NCBI RefSeq assembly: GCF_042432815.1
Contig: NZ_JBHLWM010000005.1
Span: forward strand, 930,001-994,000
Origin: Rhodopseudomonas telluris
GTDB taxonomy: Bacteria > Pseudomonadota > Alphaproteobacteria > Rhizobiales > Xanthobacteraceae
DNA: 64,000 nucleotides
Direction of reading: 5' to 3'
The translations under genes and the position numbers were made by a program. Position 1 is the first letter of the stretch; each line of letters opens with the position of its first letter. Positions 1-8,983 of the stretch are shown here, piece by piece. The notes below the pieces were generated by a model. That model was not told the DNA's origin. It worked only from the letters and a program-made list of their open reading frames with translations, and searched no databases.

Positions 1-58
1 CGGGAGCTATCGGGTGGGCCGGAAGAATGCCTGCCGAAGCCTTACATGGGGAAAATGC

Positions 59-1570
59 ATGGCGCTTCACGACTTCACCCTGGGCGATGTCTATCGCCGC
101 AATGCCGCGCTGTTTCCGGATCGCACGGCTTTCGTGTTCGACAGCGGCGAACGCGTCACGCACCGCGACTATCTGGCACGGACGGAGCGGCTCGCCGCCG
201 GCCTGCTGCGCGACGGCATCCGCCCGGGTGACCGTGTTGCAATCCTGTCGCAAAACTGCGTGGAAATGGTGGAGCTGATCGGCGCGGCGGCTCTGGTCGG
301 CGCCATCCTGCTGCCGGTGAACTATCGGCTTGGGGCCGACGAGATCGGCTTCGTGCTGAGCGACGGCGCCCCGGCGGTGCTGGTCGTCGCCGCCGAGTAT
401 CGCGACATCGTCGCCGGCCTGCAGCCGTCGCTGCCGAGTGTGCGCCGCATCTACACCATCGGCTGCGAGCCGGCCCCGTTCGTGCCGTTTTCCGAACTCG
501 CTTCAAACGACGCTTTTGTGCCGCCGGAAGTCGCCGCTGCGGACGGTTTCGTCATCATCCACACCGCCGCGGTGGGCGGCCGGCCGCGCGGCGCGCTGAT
601 CTCGCAGGGCAATCTGCTGATCGCGCAAAGCTCGGCGATCGAGTCCTGGCGCCTGACCGAGCGCGACGTCAATCTCGGCATGCTGCCGCTGTTTCACGTC
701 ACCGGCCTCGGCCTGATGCTGACGCTGCAGCAGGCCGGTGGCGCCAGCGTGATCGCGGCCAAATTCGACGCCGCGCAGGCCGCGCGCGACATCGCTGCCG
801 AGCAAGTGACAGTGATGGCAGAATTCGCGCCGATGCTTGGCAACATTCTGGATCAGGCGGAGCCGGCGCAATTGCAAAGCCTGCGCGCGGTCACGGGGCT
901 GGACACGCCGGCAACCATCGAACGCTTCGAGCAGCTTTGCCCGGAGGCGACGTTCTGGGCGACCTTCGGCCAGTCCGAGACGTCGGGCCTGTCGACCTTC
1001 GCACCGTATCGGGACCGGCCGGGTTCGGCCGGACGTCCGCTGTTCTGGCGCAGCATCGCGGTGGTCGATGCCGACGACAAGCCGCTGCCCCCCAGCGACG
1101 TCGGCGAGATCGTGGTGCGGGGCCCAACGGTGTTCAAAGGCTATTGGAATAACGAGGCTGCGACCAAGCATGCGTTCCGCAACGGCTGGCATCACACCGG
1201 CGACATGGGGCGGTTCGACGCGGACGGCTACCTGTTCTACGCCGGACGCGCGCCCGAGAAGGAGCTGATCAAGACCGGAGGCGAGAACGTTTACCCGGCC
1301 GAGGTCGAAGCGGCGCTGAAACAGCATCCCGCTGTCGTCGAGGCGATCGTGATCGGCGTGCCCGACCCGCAATGGAGCGAGGCGGTCAAAGCCGTTTGCG
1401 TGTTGAGGCCCGGCGAGAGCATTGGTGCCGACGAGCTGGCGAATTTCGTCGCTTCGCTGATCGCACGCTACAAGAAGCCCAAGCACGTGGTGTTCGTGGA
1501 GACGCTGCCGAAGAACGCCAGCGGAGCGATCGACCGCGCCGCCGTGAAGGCGGCGCACGGCGCGGCATAA
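59..1570 (+). CDS. Acyl-CoA synthetase-like AMP-binding protein with degenerate active site
   Basis: A 503-residue protein of the adenylate-forming (ANL) superfamily, which normally turns a carboxylic acid into an acyl-adenylate and then an acyl-CoA. The C-terminal hinge region KTGGENVYP (about residue 405) and TGDMG are well kept. Two catalytic motifs are not: the P-loop, usually TSGTTGxPKG, reads TAAVGGRPRG (residues 169-178), and the lysine of the C-terminal PKxxSGKI motif is alanine (SGAI, A490). ATG at 59 is preferred over GTG at 14 because GGGGA lies six bases upstream and the family N-terminus begins there. It stands alone, convergent with the next gene. It may be inactive in adenylation or work as a thioester-forming half enzyme; the substrate cannot be told. 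Confidence 0.85.
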   Translation: MALHDFTLGDVYRRNAALFPDRTAFVFDSGERVTHRDYLARTERLAAGLLRDGIRPGDRVAILSQNCVEMVELIGAAALVGAILLPVNYRLGADEIGFVLSDGAPAVLVVAAEYRDIVAGLQPSLPSVRRIYTIGCEPAPFVPFSELASNDAFVPPEVAAADGFVIIHTAAVGGRPRGALISQGNLLIAQSSAIESWRLTERDVNLGMLPLFHVTGLGLMLTLQQAGGASVIAAKFDAAQAARDIAAEQVTVMAEFAPMLGNILDQAEPAQLQSLRAVTGLDTPATIERFEQLCPEATFWATFGQSETSGLSTFAPYRDRPGSAGRPLFWRSIAVVDADDKPLPPSDVGEIVVRGPTVFKGYWNNEAATKHAFRNGWHHTGDMGRFDADGYLFYAGRAPEKELIKTGGENVYPAEVEAALKQHPAVVEAIVIGVPDPQWSEAVKAVCVLRPGESIGADELANFVASLIARYKKPKHVVFVETLPKNASGAIDRAAVKAAHGAA

Positions 1571-1622
1571 CGCTCGCCGGCTGAGTGCTCCGGCGAAAGG
1601 CTTCGGGTGGCGACTGCCTTGG

Positions 1623-2630
1623 CTACGGCAGGCCGCCGCCGCCCATCGCCCCATAGACCTGCCCGGTCGAAAAGCTCGCGTCATTGGCGGCGAGCTGCAC
1701 GTAGATCGAGCCGAGTTCGGCAGGCTGGCCGGGCCGGCCGAGCGGGGTTGTACCGCCGAACTTCTCCAGCTTCTCCATCGTCGCGCCGCCCGACACTTGC
1801 AACGGCGTCCAGATCGGCCCCGGCGCCACCGCGTTGACGCGGATCCCCTTGGGGCCAAGTTGCTTGGCGAGCGACCGCACATAGTTGGTCGTGGCCGCCT
1901 TGGTCTGGGCGTAGTCGTACAGCTCCGGCGACGGATCTGTCGCCTGCTCGGACGACGTACCGATGATGCACGAGCCGGGCTTGAGGTGCGGCAGCGCCGC
2001 TTTGATGATCCAGAACGGCGCGTAGATATTGGTCTTCATCGTCGCATCGAAATCTTCCGACGACACGTCCATGATCGAAGCGCGTGTCTGCTGGCGGGCG
2101 GCGTTGTTGACGACGATGTCGAGCCCGCCAAGCTGTTGCACCGTCTGCTCGACCAGCCGGCTGCAGAATGCTTCGTCACGCAGGTCGCCCGGAATCGCGA
2201 CGGCGTTACGGCCCGCTTCCTTGATCAGCTCGATCACCTGCCGGGCATCTTCTTCCTCGGCCGGCAGATAGTTGATGGCGACGTCGGCGCCCTCGCGCGC
2301 GAAGGCGATCGCAGCGGCGCGGCCCATGCCGCTGTCGCCGCCCGTGATCAGCGCCTTACGGCCGGCCAATCGACCCGATCCCTTGTAGCTCTTTTCACCA
2401 TGATCCGGCGGCGGATTCATCTTGGACGCCAGTCCGGGCCAAGGCTGTTCCTGCCGCTGGAACGGCGGCTTCGGATACTTGCTGACTGGGCTTTCGAACG
2501 GCGCCGCCGTCGCGACCGCATTCGGCGTGGCGGCCTTCTGCGCGAAAGCGGGCGCGGCTGCGGCCGCGGCGCCGAGCACTCCGGCCCCAGCGCCACCGAC
2601 CATGTTTCGACGGGTAATTGTGTCAGTCAT
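1623..2630 (-). CDS. Short-chain dehydrogenase/reductase with Tat signal peptide
   Basis: A 335-residue classical SDR. After a long N-terminal part come the cofactor motif TGGDSGMG (residues 96-103), NNAA, and the catalytic YxxxK (YAQTK, Y240/K244), so it should be an NAD(P)-dependent oxidoreductase; the general shape is that of the YhdF/YdaD-like stress SDRs. The start at 2630 gives TRRNMV followed by an alanine/glycine-rich hydrophobic stretch ending APAFAQ, a twin-arginine signal with a cleavage site near residue 30. An in-frame start at 2870 would add 80 unrelated residues and is rejected. If exported folded, it would carry its nicotinamide cofactor to the periplasm, which is unusual. The substrate is unknown. 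Confidence 0.85.
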   Translation of the reverse strand: MTDTITRRNMVGGAGAGVLGAAAAAAPAFAQKAATPNAVATAAPFESPVSKYPKPPFQRQEQPWPGLASKMNPPPDHGEKSYKGSGRLAGRKALITGGDSGMGRAAAIAFAREGADVAINYLPAEEEDARQVIELIKEAGRNAVAIPGDLRDEAFCSRLVEQTVQQLGGLDIVVNNAARQQTRASIMDVSSEDFDATMKTNIYAPFWIIKAALPHLKPGSCIIGTSSEQATDPSPELYDYAQTKAATTNYVRSLAKQLGPKGIRVNAVAPGPIWTPLQVSGGATMEKLEKFGGTTPLGRPGQPAELGSIYVQLAANDASFSTGQVYGAMGGGGLP

Positions 2631-2736
2631 GTTTATCGTCCTGCTAATGTCAGCGGCAACAGCAGGATCGCGCGATCGTTCCTGGACGGGCGGATCGATC
2701 GCGCCGTGAGTCAGGACGGGGCGCCGTCCAGCGGCT

Positions 2737-3432
2737 TCAGACCGGATAGCCGCCCGAGTTGCGCGCCATGCCGCCGAACGCATCGAGCAGCTTGTCCCGC
2801 CAGGCATAGACCGGATCATCGGCCTCGAGCAGCGCGAACGAGCTGACCGCTCGCGCCCACTGGAAACCACCGAACACGATGTAATCCGCGTAGTTGGGCT
2901 GCTCGCCCCCGATAAAGGATTGCGCCTTCAGCGTCAGCCGCAGGGGATCGAGCGACTTGCGGAACCCGATCACCGCGCTGTCTCGGCCGGCCGCGACCTC
3001 TTCGACCGTCTTGCCGAACCGGGCTTCGCGGGTCTTGCGGAAATAAGCCTGATCCTCGGGGCCGAGTTGGCTCACGATATCGGCGATGATCAACGGAAAG
3101 ATGCCTCCGACGATCGCCAAGTCGCCCCATGCGTTGAGCATCCGCGCCATCGCACGACCACCCTCGCCGCCAAACAGCGACGGACGATCCCGATAGGCAT
3201 CTTCGAGATAGAGCGCGATCGCCCAGGAATCTGCGATCGCCTGGTCGCCGTCGAGCAGCACGGGCACTTTCTCCGACTTGTAGGGTGCGAGCGCCGCCTT
3301 CTCGGTGAACCGCCACGGGATCGACACGGCATCGAGCCCCTTGTGCGCCAGCGCCATCCGGATTCGCCAGCAATAGGGGGAGAACGGCCGCGCGCCATCG
3401 AGGCCGACGAGTTCGAAGAGTTTCAAGGTCAT
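2737..3432 (-). CDS. Glutathione S-transferase family protein
   Basis: A 231-residue cytosolic-type GST. The N-terminal thioredoxin-like half starts MTLKLFELVG and contains FSPYCWRIRMALAHKG, where the serine/cysteine near residue 18-21 would face the glutathione thiol, followed by the cis-proline segment KVPVLLDG and the glutathione-binding QAIADS. The all-helical C-terminal half has no special marks. It may conjugate or reduce electrophilic or aromatic substrates; nothing nearby identifies the substrate. It lies 106 bases upstream, in transcription order, of the Tat SDR, so joint transcription is possible but unproven. Confidence 0.85.
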   Translation of the reverse strand: MTLKLFELVGLDGARPFSPYCWRIRMALAHKGLDAVSIPWRFTEKAALAPYKSEKVPVLLDGDQAIADSWAIALYLEDAYRDRPSLFGGEGGRAMARMLNAWGDLAIVGGIFPLIIADIVSQLGPEDQAYFRKTREARFGKTVEEVAAGRDSAVIGFRKSLDPLRLTLKAQSFIGGEQPNYADYIVFGGFQWARAVSSFALLEADDPVYAWRDKLLDAFGGMARNSGGYPV

Positions 3433-3686
3433 TGCGCTTCCCAGTTCGACGCCGCGAAGCGGTGCGATCCGGGAGGCCGCACATAATCGCTTCGCTTTCG
3501 GAGACGATCGAAGAGATCCGCGCGCCGGTCAAGCCTCACCGGCCAAACCTCGGTGGGGCGCGTTGCGCTGAACCTTGCGGCACGTACCCCGCGGCCTATT
3601 CCACGAGATGCCTGGGTCGGCCAGGCTCTCGGAATGTCAACGCATAAGGAGAAGACAGATCGCTGCAATCAATCGATCGGCTTGGT

Positions 3687-5570
3687 CTAAAGGCATCGGT
3701 CCTTCTCTTTCAGCAGGCGGCGATAGTACGTACTTCGGTCAATTCCGAGCCGCCGGGCCGCGCGGGAGACGTTGCCGTCGCTGGCGTCGAGTGCCGCCTG
3801 CAAAGCCGACCGTGTCTGTTCCGCCAGCGAGGTCGGCGGAGTGCTGATCACCACATTGAACGTCGGCACCGCCGCGCGGATCTCTGCCGGCAGAGCTGAC
3901 ACATCGACCGGCTGGCCCGGTTCGCCCAGCACCATCAGGGCCCGCAGCGTGCCGACCAATTGCCGGAAATTGCCCGGCCACTCATAGGCCGCCAGCAGTC
4001 GCTCGACCTCGTCCGACAGCGCAACGCCGGCGGTCTCGCCGCCAAGCTGGCGCCACAGCCGGCGCACCAGCGCGAGCCGATCCGGATGATGCCGCACCGG
4101 CGGACGCTCGACGACGTATTGGGCGATGCGGAAATACAGATCTTGCCGAAACGCGCCGGCCGCCAGCAGCGTCGACAGCGACTGGTGCGTGGCGCAGATC
4201 AGCGCGAAATCGACCGGCACCGGTTTGCCGCCGCCGAGCGGCGACACCTGCTTGTCCTGCAGCACGCGGAGCAGCCGGCTCTGCAACGACAACGGCATGT
4301 CGCCGATCTCGTCGAGAAACAACACGCCGCCATCGGCCTGGCGCAGCAGGCCGGGCGCGCCCTGCCGACGTGCGCCGGTGAAGGCGCCGGCCTCGTAGCC
4401 GAACAGCTCGGACTCGATCAGTCCCTCGGGCAGCGCCGCGCAATTGACCGGCACGAACGGCTTGTCGCATCGTTCGCTCTCGGCGTGCACACGGCGCGCG
4501 AACACGTCCTTGCCGGAGCCGGTCTCGCCCAGCAACAGCAGCGGGATGCCCGCATTGACCAGACGCACCGCCCGCGCCAGCGAGGCCTGCATCTCCTCGC
4601 CGAGAATCGGCTCGATCTCGCCCGACGGCGCAGCCGAAGCCTTTGCCCGCGCGGACGTCGCCCCGCCACGGGACGGCCGACGGGCGGGGTCGAGAAGCCG
4701 ACCGTAAAGCCGTGTCCCTTGCGGTCCGCGAAGCGGCTGGATCTGATCGGACGGGCGAACTCCGGGTAGCAGCGCCGCCAGCTTGGCGTGGTCGATCGCA
4801 GACCAATCGAGCTTCATCAGCTCGAGGCCGCGGCGATTGGCGCCGACCAGCACGCCCTCCGCAAAGGCCAGGACTCCCTCGCGCGGCGTGCCGACCAGCG
4901 CGCGGTCCGCGTGAAAGCGCAGCATCATGCAATGCGCGAAGCCCTCGCTGAAAAAGCGGTGCTCGATCTGCTCGGCGGCGAGGCGCATCAATCCGAGGGC
5001 GTGGACGTGGCGGATCGCGGCCGGGCCGGTCATGTCGAGCGCGCCCGCGACGTTGCCGCGCGGATCGATCAGCGGCGCCGCCGCGCAGGCCAGGATCCGA
5101 TGGCGTTCGAAGAAGTGCTCCGCCCCATGCACCGCGATCGGCTGCCGCTCGACCAGCGCGGTGCCGATCGCATTGGTGCCCGTCGCGGCCTCGTTCCACG
5201 ACACGCCGGGCCGCAGCGCCACTTCGGCGGCGCGTCCCGCAAAGGCGGCGTCGCCGACCATATCGAGCACGACGCCGGCCGTATCCGTGACGATTACCAC
5301 GCTACCAGTCAGTCGCGCGTCGCCCTGCAATGCATCGAGCTCGGGCCGCGCCAGACGGCTGAGGCGCGCGTGACGCTCTTGAAGCTCACGCAACTCATGA
5401 GCAGTTGGCGGTACGAGCAAGGGCGAGCGGCTGACATCGAGGCCCTGCCCGGCGCAGCGTTCCCACGACCGCAGAATCGGCGCCGCGACAATTCCAGAAG
5501 CAGACCGTCCTTCGTCGAAGAAGCGACGACGCGCGACGAAAACGGCATCATGACTTGATGCAGGCGACAT
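3687..5570 (-). CDS. Sigma-54-dependent transcriptional activator, AcoR type
   Basis: A 627-residue enhancer-binding protein. The N-terminal third is a GAF-like sensor region (about 80-200), followed by an AAA+ ATPase with Walker A GETGSGKD (348-355), the sigma-54 contact loop GAFTGA (395-400) and Walker B VLFLDE (416-421). It ends in a Fis-type helix-turn-helix (NVSRAARRLGIDRSTYYRRL). ATG at 5570 has CCGGAGA upstream; a TTG at 5615 is less likely. This architecture is that of AcoR/EtpR-like regulators of acetoin, alcohol and aldehyde metabolism. It is divergent from an aldehyde dehydrogenase and an alcohol dehydrogenase preceded by a sigma-54 promoter, so these are the probable targets. The effector is probably an alcohol or ketone (inference). 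Confidence 0.9.
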   Translation of the reverse strand: MSPASSHDAVFVARRRFFDEGRSASGIVAAPILRSWERCAGQGLDVSRSPLLVPPTAHELRELQERHARLSRLARPELDALQGDARLTGSVVIVTDTAGVVLDMVGDAAFAGRAAEVALRPGVSWNEAATGTNAIGTALVERQPIAVHGAEHFFERHRILACAAAPLIDPRGNVAGALDMTGPAAIRHVHALGLMRLAAEQIEHRFFSEGFAHCMMLRFHADRALVGTPREGVLAFAEGVLVGANRRGLELMKLDWSAIDHAKLAALLPGVRPSDQIQPLRGPQGTRLYGRLLDPARRPSRGGATSARAKASAAPSGEIEPILGEEMQASLARAVRLVNAGIPLLLLGETGSGKDVFARRVHAESERCDKPFVPVNCAALPEGLIESELFGYEAGAFTGARRQGAPGLLRQADGGVLFLDEIGDMPLSLQSRLLRVLQDKQVSPLGGGKPVPVDFALICATHQSLSTLLAAGAFRQDLYFRIAQYVVERPPVRHHPDRLALVRRLWRQLGGETAGVALSDEVERLLAAYEWPGNFRQLVGTLRALMVLGEPGQPVDVSALPAEIRAAVPTFNVVISTPPTSLAEQTRSALQAALDASDGNVSRAARRLGIDRSTYYRRLLKEKDRCL

Positions 5571-5595
5571 GGGCGTCTCCGGAATGTTGGATTCT

Positions 5596-5609
5596 GCAAC
5601 AGCTGTTGC
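5596..5609. promoter_or_regulatory. 14-bp perfect palindrome, candidate enhancer site
   Basis: GCAACAGCTGTTGC is a perfect dyad between the divergent activator and aldehyde dehydrogenase genes, about 145 bases upstream of the -24/-12 promoter, a usual distance for an enhancer-binding protein. A second, interrupted dyad (ACAC-GCA-GTGT) lies at 5630-5640. The assignment to the neighbouring activator is inference. Confidence 0.4.
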
Positions 5610-5753
5610 GCCCAACTGATCGCAGTATCACACGCAGTGTCGCGCGCTGTCCAGAGAACGAACGCCAGCGCAAATTCGCGCAACGTAGAATCCTCCCTGA
5701 CTTATCAACGCGCTGCGCCATTGGTCGCGCATCCGGCGCGCCGTCCCGCGCAA

Positions 5754-5770
5754 TTGGCACACGATGTGCG
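5754..5770 (+). promoter_or_regulatory. Sigma-54 (-24/-12) promoter of the aldehyde/alcohol dehydrogenase genes
   Basis: TTGGCAC-ACGAT-GTGCG matches the consensus TTGGCAC-N5-TTGC with one mismatch in the -12 box; the invariant GG (5756-5757) and GC (5768-5769) are exactly ten bases apart. Transcription would start near 5781, leaving a leader of about 25 bases before the GGGAGGAAG ribosome site and ATG at 5806. A sigma-54 activator is encoded divergently. Confidence 0.75.
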
Positions 5771-5805
5771 TAGTTGCTTCCGCTTCAATAAATCGGGAGG
5801 AAGCC

Positions 5806-7326
5806 ATGAACATCATCACCACACTGCAGCCCAAGGCGAGTTCGATCTTCAAAACCCGCTACGGCAACTTCATCGGCGGGCGCTGGATCGAGCCGCTCGA
5901 AGGCCGCTACTTCGACAACACCACGCCGATTACCGGCGGCAAGATCACAGAGATTCCGCGCTCGCAGAAAGAAGATATCGAACTCGCGCTCGATGCCGCG
6001 CATGCGGCGAGCCCGGGCTGGGCGAAGACGACCACAACGGAGCGGTCACTCATTCTCAATCGCATCGCGGACCGGATGGAGGACAACCTCGATCTGCTCG
6101 CAACCGCGGAAACCCTCGATAACGGCAAGCCGATCCGCGAGACACGCGCCGCCGACCTGCCGCTGGCGATCGATCACTTCCGCTACTTCGCGGGTGCACT
6201 ACGCGCCCAGGAAGGCTCGATCTCAGAAATCGATCACGATACGATCGCTTACCACTTCCACGAACCGCTCGGCGTCGTCGGCCAGATCATTCCGTGGAAC
6301 TTCCCGCTGCTGATGGCGGCCTGGAAGCTGGCGCCGGCGCTCGCCGCCGGCAATTGCGTGGTGCTCAAGCCCGCCGAGCAGACCCCGGCGTCGATCCTGG
6401 TCTGGGCCGAGCTGATCGGCGACCTGCTGCCGCCGGGCGTGCTCAACATCGTCAACGGCTTCGGCGTCGAGGCGGGCAAGCCGCTGGCGTCGAGCCCGCG
6501 CATCGCCAAGATCGCCTTCACCGGCGAGACCTCGACCGGCCGGCTCATCATGCAATACGCCAGCGAGAATCTGGTGCCGGTGTCGCTCGAACTCGGCGGC
6601 AAATCGCCGAACATTTTCTTCGGCGACGTCGCGGCCGAGGACGATCCGTTCTTCGACAAGGCGATCGAAGGCTTCGTGATGTTTGCGCTCAATCAGGGAG
6701 AGGTGTGCACCTGCCCGAGCCGCGCGCTGGTGCAGGAGTCGATCTACGACCGCTTCATGGAGCGGGCACTCGCCCGCGTCGCCGCAATCCGCCAGGGCGA
6801 CCCGCGCGATCCGGCCACCATGATCGGCGCGCAGGCGTCGCAGGAACAACTCGACAAGATCCTGTCCTATATCGACATCGGCCGCCAGGAAGGCGCCGAA
6901 CTGCTCGCCGGCGGCGCCCGCGCGCAGTTGCCCGGCGATCTCGCCGGCGGCTACTACGTGCATCCGACCGTGTTCCGCGGTCACAACCAGATGCGTATCT
7001 TCCAGGAAGAAATCTTCGGCCCCGTGGTGTCGGTCACCACCTTCAAAGACGAAGCCGAGGCCGTCGCCATCGCCAACGATACCCAGTATGGCCTCGGCGC
7101 CGGCGTCTGGACGCGGGACGGCACCCGCGCCTATCGGTTCGGGCGCGCCATCGCCGCCGGCCGGGTGTGGACAAACTGCTACCACGCTTACCCGGCGCAC
7201 GCCGCCTTCGGCGGCTACAAGCAATCCGGCATCGGGCGCGAGACCCACAAGATGATGCTCGATCACTATCAGCACACCAAGAACCTGCTGGTGAGCTACG
7301 GGACCGGACCGCTCGGCTTTTTCTAG
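5806..7326 (+). CDS. NAD-dependent aldehyde dehydrogenase
   Basis: A 506-residue class 3-type ALDH that should oxidise aldehydes such as acetaldehyde to the acid with NAD. Catalytic features are the oxyanion asparagine in PWNFP (N166), the general base in LELGGKSPN (E262) and the nucleophile in GEVC (C301). The sequence resembles the ExaC/AcoD/AldA group used in ethanol and acetoin breakdown. The start at 5806 is set by GGGAGGAAG. It is the first gene behind the sigma-54 promoter and precedes an iron alcohol dehydrogenase, so the pair can carry out alcohol to aldehyde to acid. Confidence 0.92.
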   Translation: MNIITTLQPKASSIFKTRYGNFIGGRWIEPLEGRYFDNTTPITGGKITEIPRSQKEDIELALDAAHAASPGWAKTTTTERSLILNRIADRMEDNLDLLATAETLDNGKPIRETRAADLPLAIDHFRYFAGALRAQEGSISEIDHDTIAYHFHEPLGVVGQIIPWNFPLLMAAWKLAPALAAGNCVVLKPAEQTPASILVWAELIGDLLPPGVLNIVNGFGVEAGKPLASSPRIAKIAFTGETSTGRLIMQYASENLVPVSLELGGKSPNIFFGDVAAEDDPFFDKAIEGFVMFALNQGEVCTCPSRALVQESIYDRFMERALARVAAIRQGDPRDPATMIGAQASQEQLDKILSYIDIGRQEGAELLAGGARAQLPGDLAGGYYVHPTVFRGHNQMRIFQEEIFGPVVSVTTFKDEAEAVAIANDTQYGLGAGVWTRDGTRAYRFGRAIAAGRVWTNCYHAYPAHAAFGGYKQSGIGRETHKMMLDHYQHTKNLLVSYGTGPLGFF

Positions 7327-7510
7327 GACGCAACTCATTTCCGCGGCGGGTGCGCAGCACCCAGCCGCAGCAACTCCGGACGGCGTTTCCGGCGCCGTCC
7401 GGGCCGCACGGCCTTGCCCTGCAATACGGAGCGCATCTGGACCGGCACATTCGTCCGGCCGAGCGGCTCATCGACCACCGACCAACAACAAACGCATGGA
7501 AGGAAACACA

Positions 7511-8662
7511 ATGACCGCAACAACCTTTTTCATTCCCTCTCTCAACCTGTTCGGCGCCGGCTGCGTGTCGAGCGCCGCTGACCACGCCAAGGCCCGCGGT
7601 TTCACACGCGCACTGATCGTCACCGACAGCGGCCTGCACAAGCTCGGCGTCGCCGACCAGATCGCCTCGATGCTGGTCGAGCGCGGCGTGGGCAGCGTGA
7701 TCTTCCCCGGCGCCAAGCCGAACCCGACCATCCGGAACGTGGAGGACGGACTCGCGCTGCTGAAACAGGAAAACTGTGACTGCGTCATCTCGCTCGGCGG
7801 AGGCTCGGCGCACGACTGCGCCAAGGGCATCGCGCTCACCGCCACCAACGGCGGCAGCATCAAGGACTACGAGGGCGTCGACAAGTCGGCGCACGCCCAG
7901 CTTCCGCTGATCGCCGTCAACACCACGGCCGGCACGGCGAGCGAGATGACTCGCTTCTGCATCATCACCGATGAGGAACGCCAGGTGAAAATGGCCATCG
8001 TCGACCGCCACACCACGCCGCTGCTGTCGGTCAATGATCCGGTGCTGATGCTCGGCAAGCCTGCAGCGCTGACGGCGGCCACCGGCATGGATGCACTCAC
8101 CCATGCGATCGAAGCCTATGTGTCGATCGCGGCGACGCCGATCACCGATGCCTGCGCGCTGAAGGCCATGTCGATCATCTCCAACAGCCTGCGCACCGTC
8201 GTCGCCGAGGGCCAGAACCTCGCCGCCCGCGAGGCGATGTCCTATGCGGGCTTCCTCGCCGGCATGGCGTTCAACAATGCGTCGCTCGGCTACGTGCACG
8301 CGATGGCGCATCAGCTCGGCGGCTTCTACGACCTGCCGCACGGGGTCTGCAACGCGGTGCTGCTGCCGCACGTCCAGGCCTACAACGCGCAGGTCGCAGC
8401 CGGACGGCTGAAGGACGTCGCCCACGCGCTCGGAGTCGACGTCACCGGCATGACCGATGCGCAAGGCGCCGACGCCGCCATTCACGCCATCCAGCGGCTG
8501 TCGGCGGATGTCGGCATTCCGGCAGGGCTCGGCGGTCTCGGCATGAAGGAAACCGACGTGCCGATCCTCGCCGCCAACGCGCTGAAGGACGCCTGCGGCT
8601 TCACCAATCCGAAGCAGGCGACGCAGTCCGAGATCGAAACGATCTTCCGCGCTGCGGCCTGA
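7511..8662 (+). CDS. Iron-containing (group III) alcohol dehydrogenase
   Basis: A 383-residue NAD(P)-dependent alcohol dehydrogenase of the iron-activated family. The four metal ligands fall at the family positions: D194 and H198 (GMDALTHAIEAYVS), H263 (YVHAMAHQLGG) and H277 (LPHGVCNAVL). The nucleotide-binding loop is GGGSAHDCAKG (97-107). ATG at 7511 has AGGAAA upstream; an ATG at 7496 lacks a site. It follows the aldehyde dehydrogenase after 184 bases that hold a GC-rich hairpin without a T-run (arms 7378-7385 and 7393-7400), so read-through from the sigma-54 promoter is likely. The physiological alcohol is not defined by sequence. Confidence 0.92.
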   Translation: MTATTFFIPSLNLFGAGCVSSAADHAKARGFTRALIVTDSGLHKLGVADQIASMLVERGVGSVIFPGAKPNPTIRNVEDGLALLKQENCDCVISLGGGSAHDCAKGIALTATNGGSIKDYEGVDKSAHAQLPLIAVNTTAGTASEMTRFCIITDEERQVKMAIVDRHTTPLLSVNDPVLMLGKPAALTAATGMDALTHAIEAYVSIAATPITDACALKAMSIISNSLRTVVAEGQNLAAREAMSYAGFLAGMAFNNASLGYVHAMAHQLGGFYDLPHGVCNAVLLPHVQAYNAQVAAGRLKDVAHALGVDVTGMTDAQGADAAIHAIQRLSADVGIPAGLGGLGMKETDVPILAANALKDACGFTNPKQATQSEIETIFRAAA

Positions 8663-8797
8663 CGGCTCTAGGCAAGCCTGGGATGCCCGCGCGTCGTGCG
8701 TCCGTGGGCTTGCTCAGAGCGACGGCTCCAACCATCCGGGGGCGCTCAAGCCATGAGTGGCTGAGTGCCCCCGGAATCTGAAATGCACCCCACCCTC

Positions 8798-8936
8798 GTC
8801 ATTCGGGGCGCCGCGTAGCGGCGAACCCGGAATCCATACGCCGCAGCGCTGCTGCTGAGCACGGCGGACGTGACGATCGAACGAGAGTCCAGTGAACATG
8901 GATTCCGGGCTCGCACTACGCGCGCCCCGGAATGAC
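8798..8936. repeat. Palindromic intergenic repeat, family A, copy 1
   Basis: Outer arms GTCATTCGGGGCGC and GCGCCCCGGAATGAC with inner arms CCCGGAATCCAT and ATGGATTCCGGG enclose a variable centre. Four more copies start at 36628, 37259, 43515 and 63736. It occupies most of the 321-base gap 8663-8983, where I see no gene. Confidence 0.85.
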
Positions 8937-8983
8937 AAACGAGAGGCCGAGGGTCATGGCTGGATTGGAGATCAACGCCGCGA

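Noticed and set aside
7378..7400. Hairpin between aldehyde and alcohol dehydrogenase genes as terminator
   Set aside because: The 8-bp stem has no T-run and the genes form one expected pathway; treated as leader structure at most.
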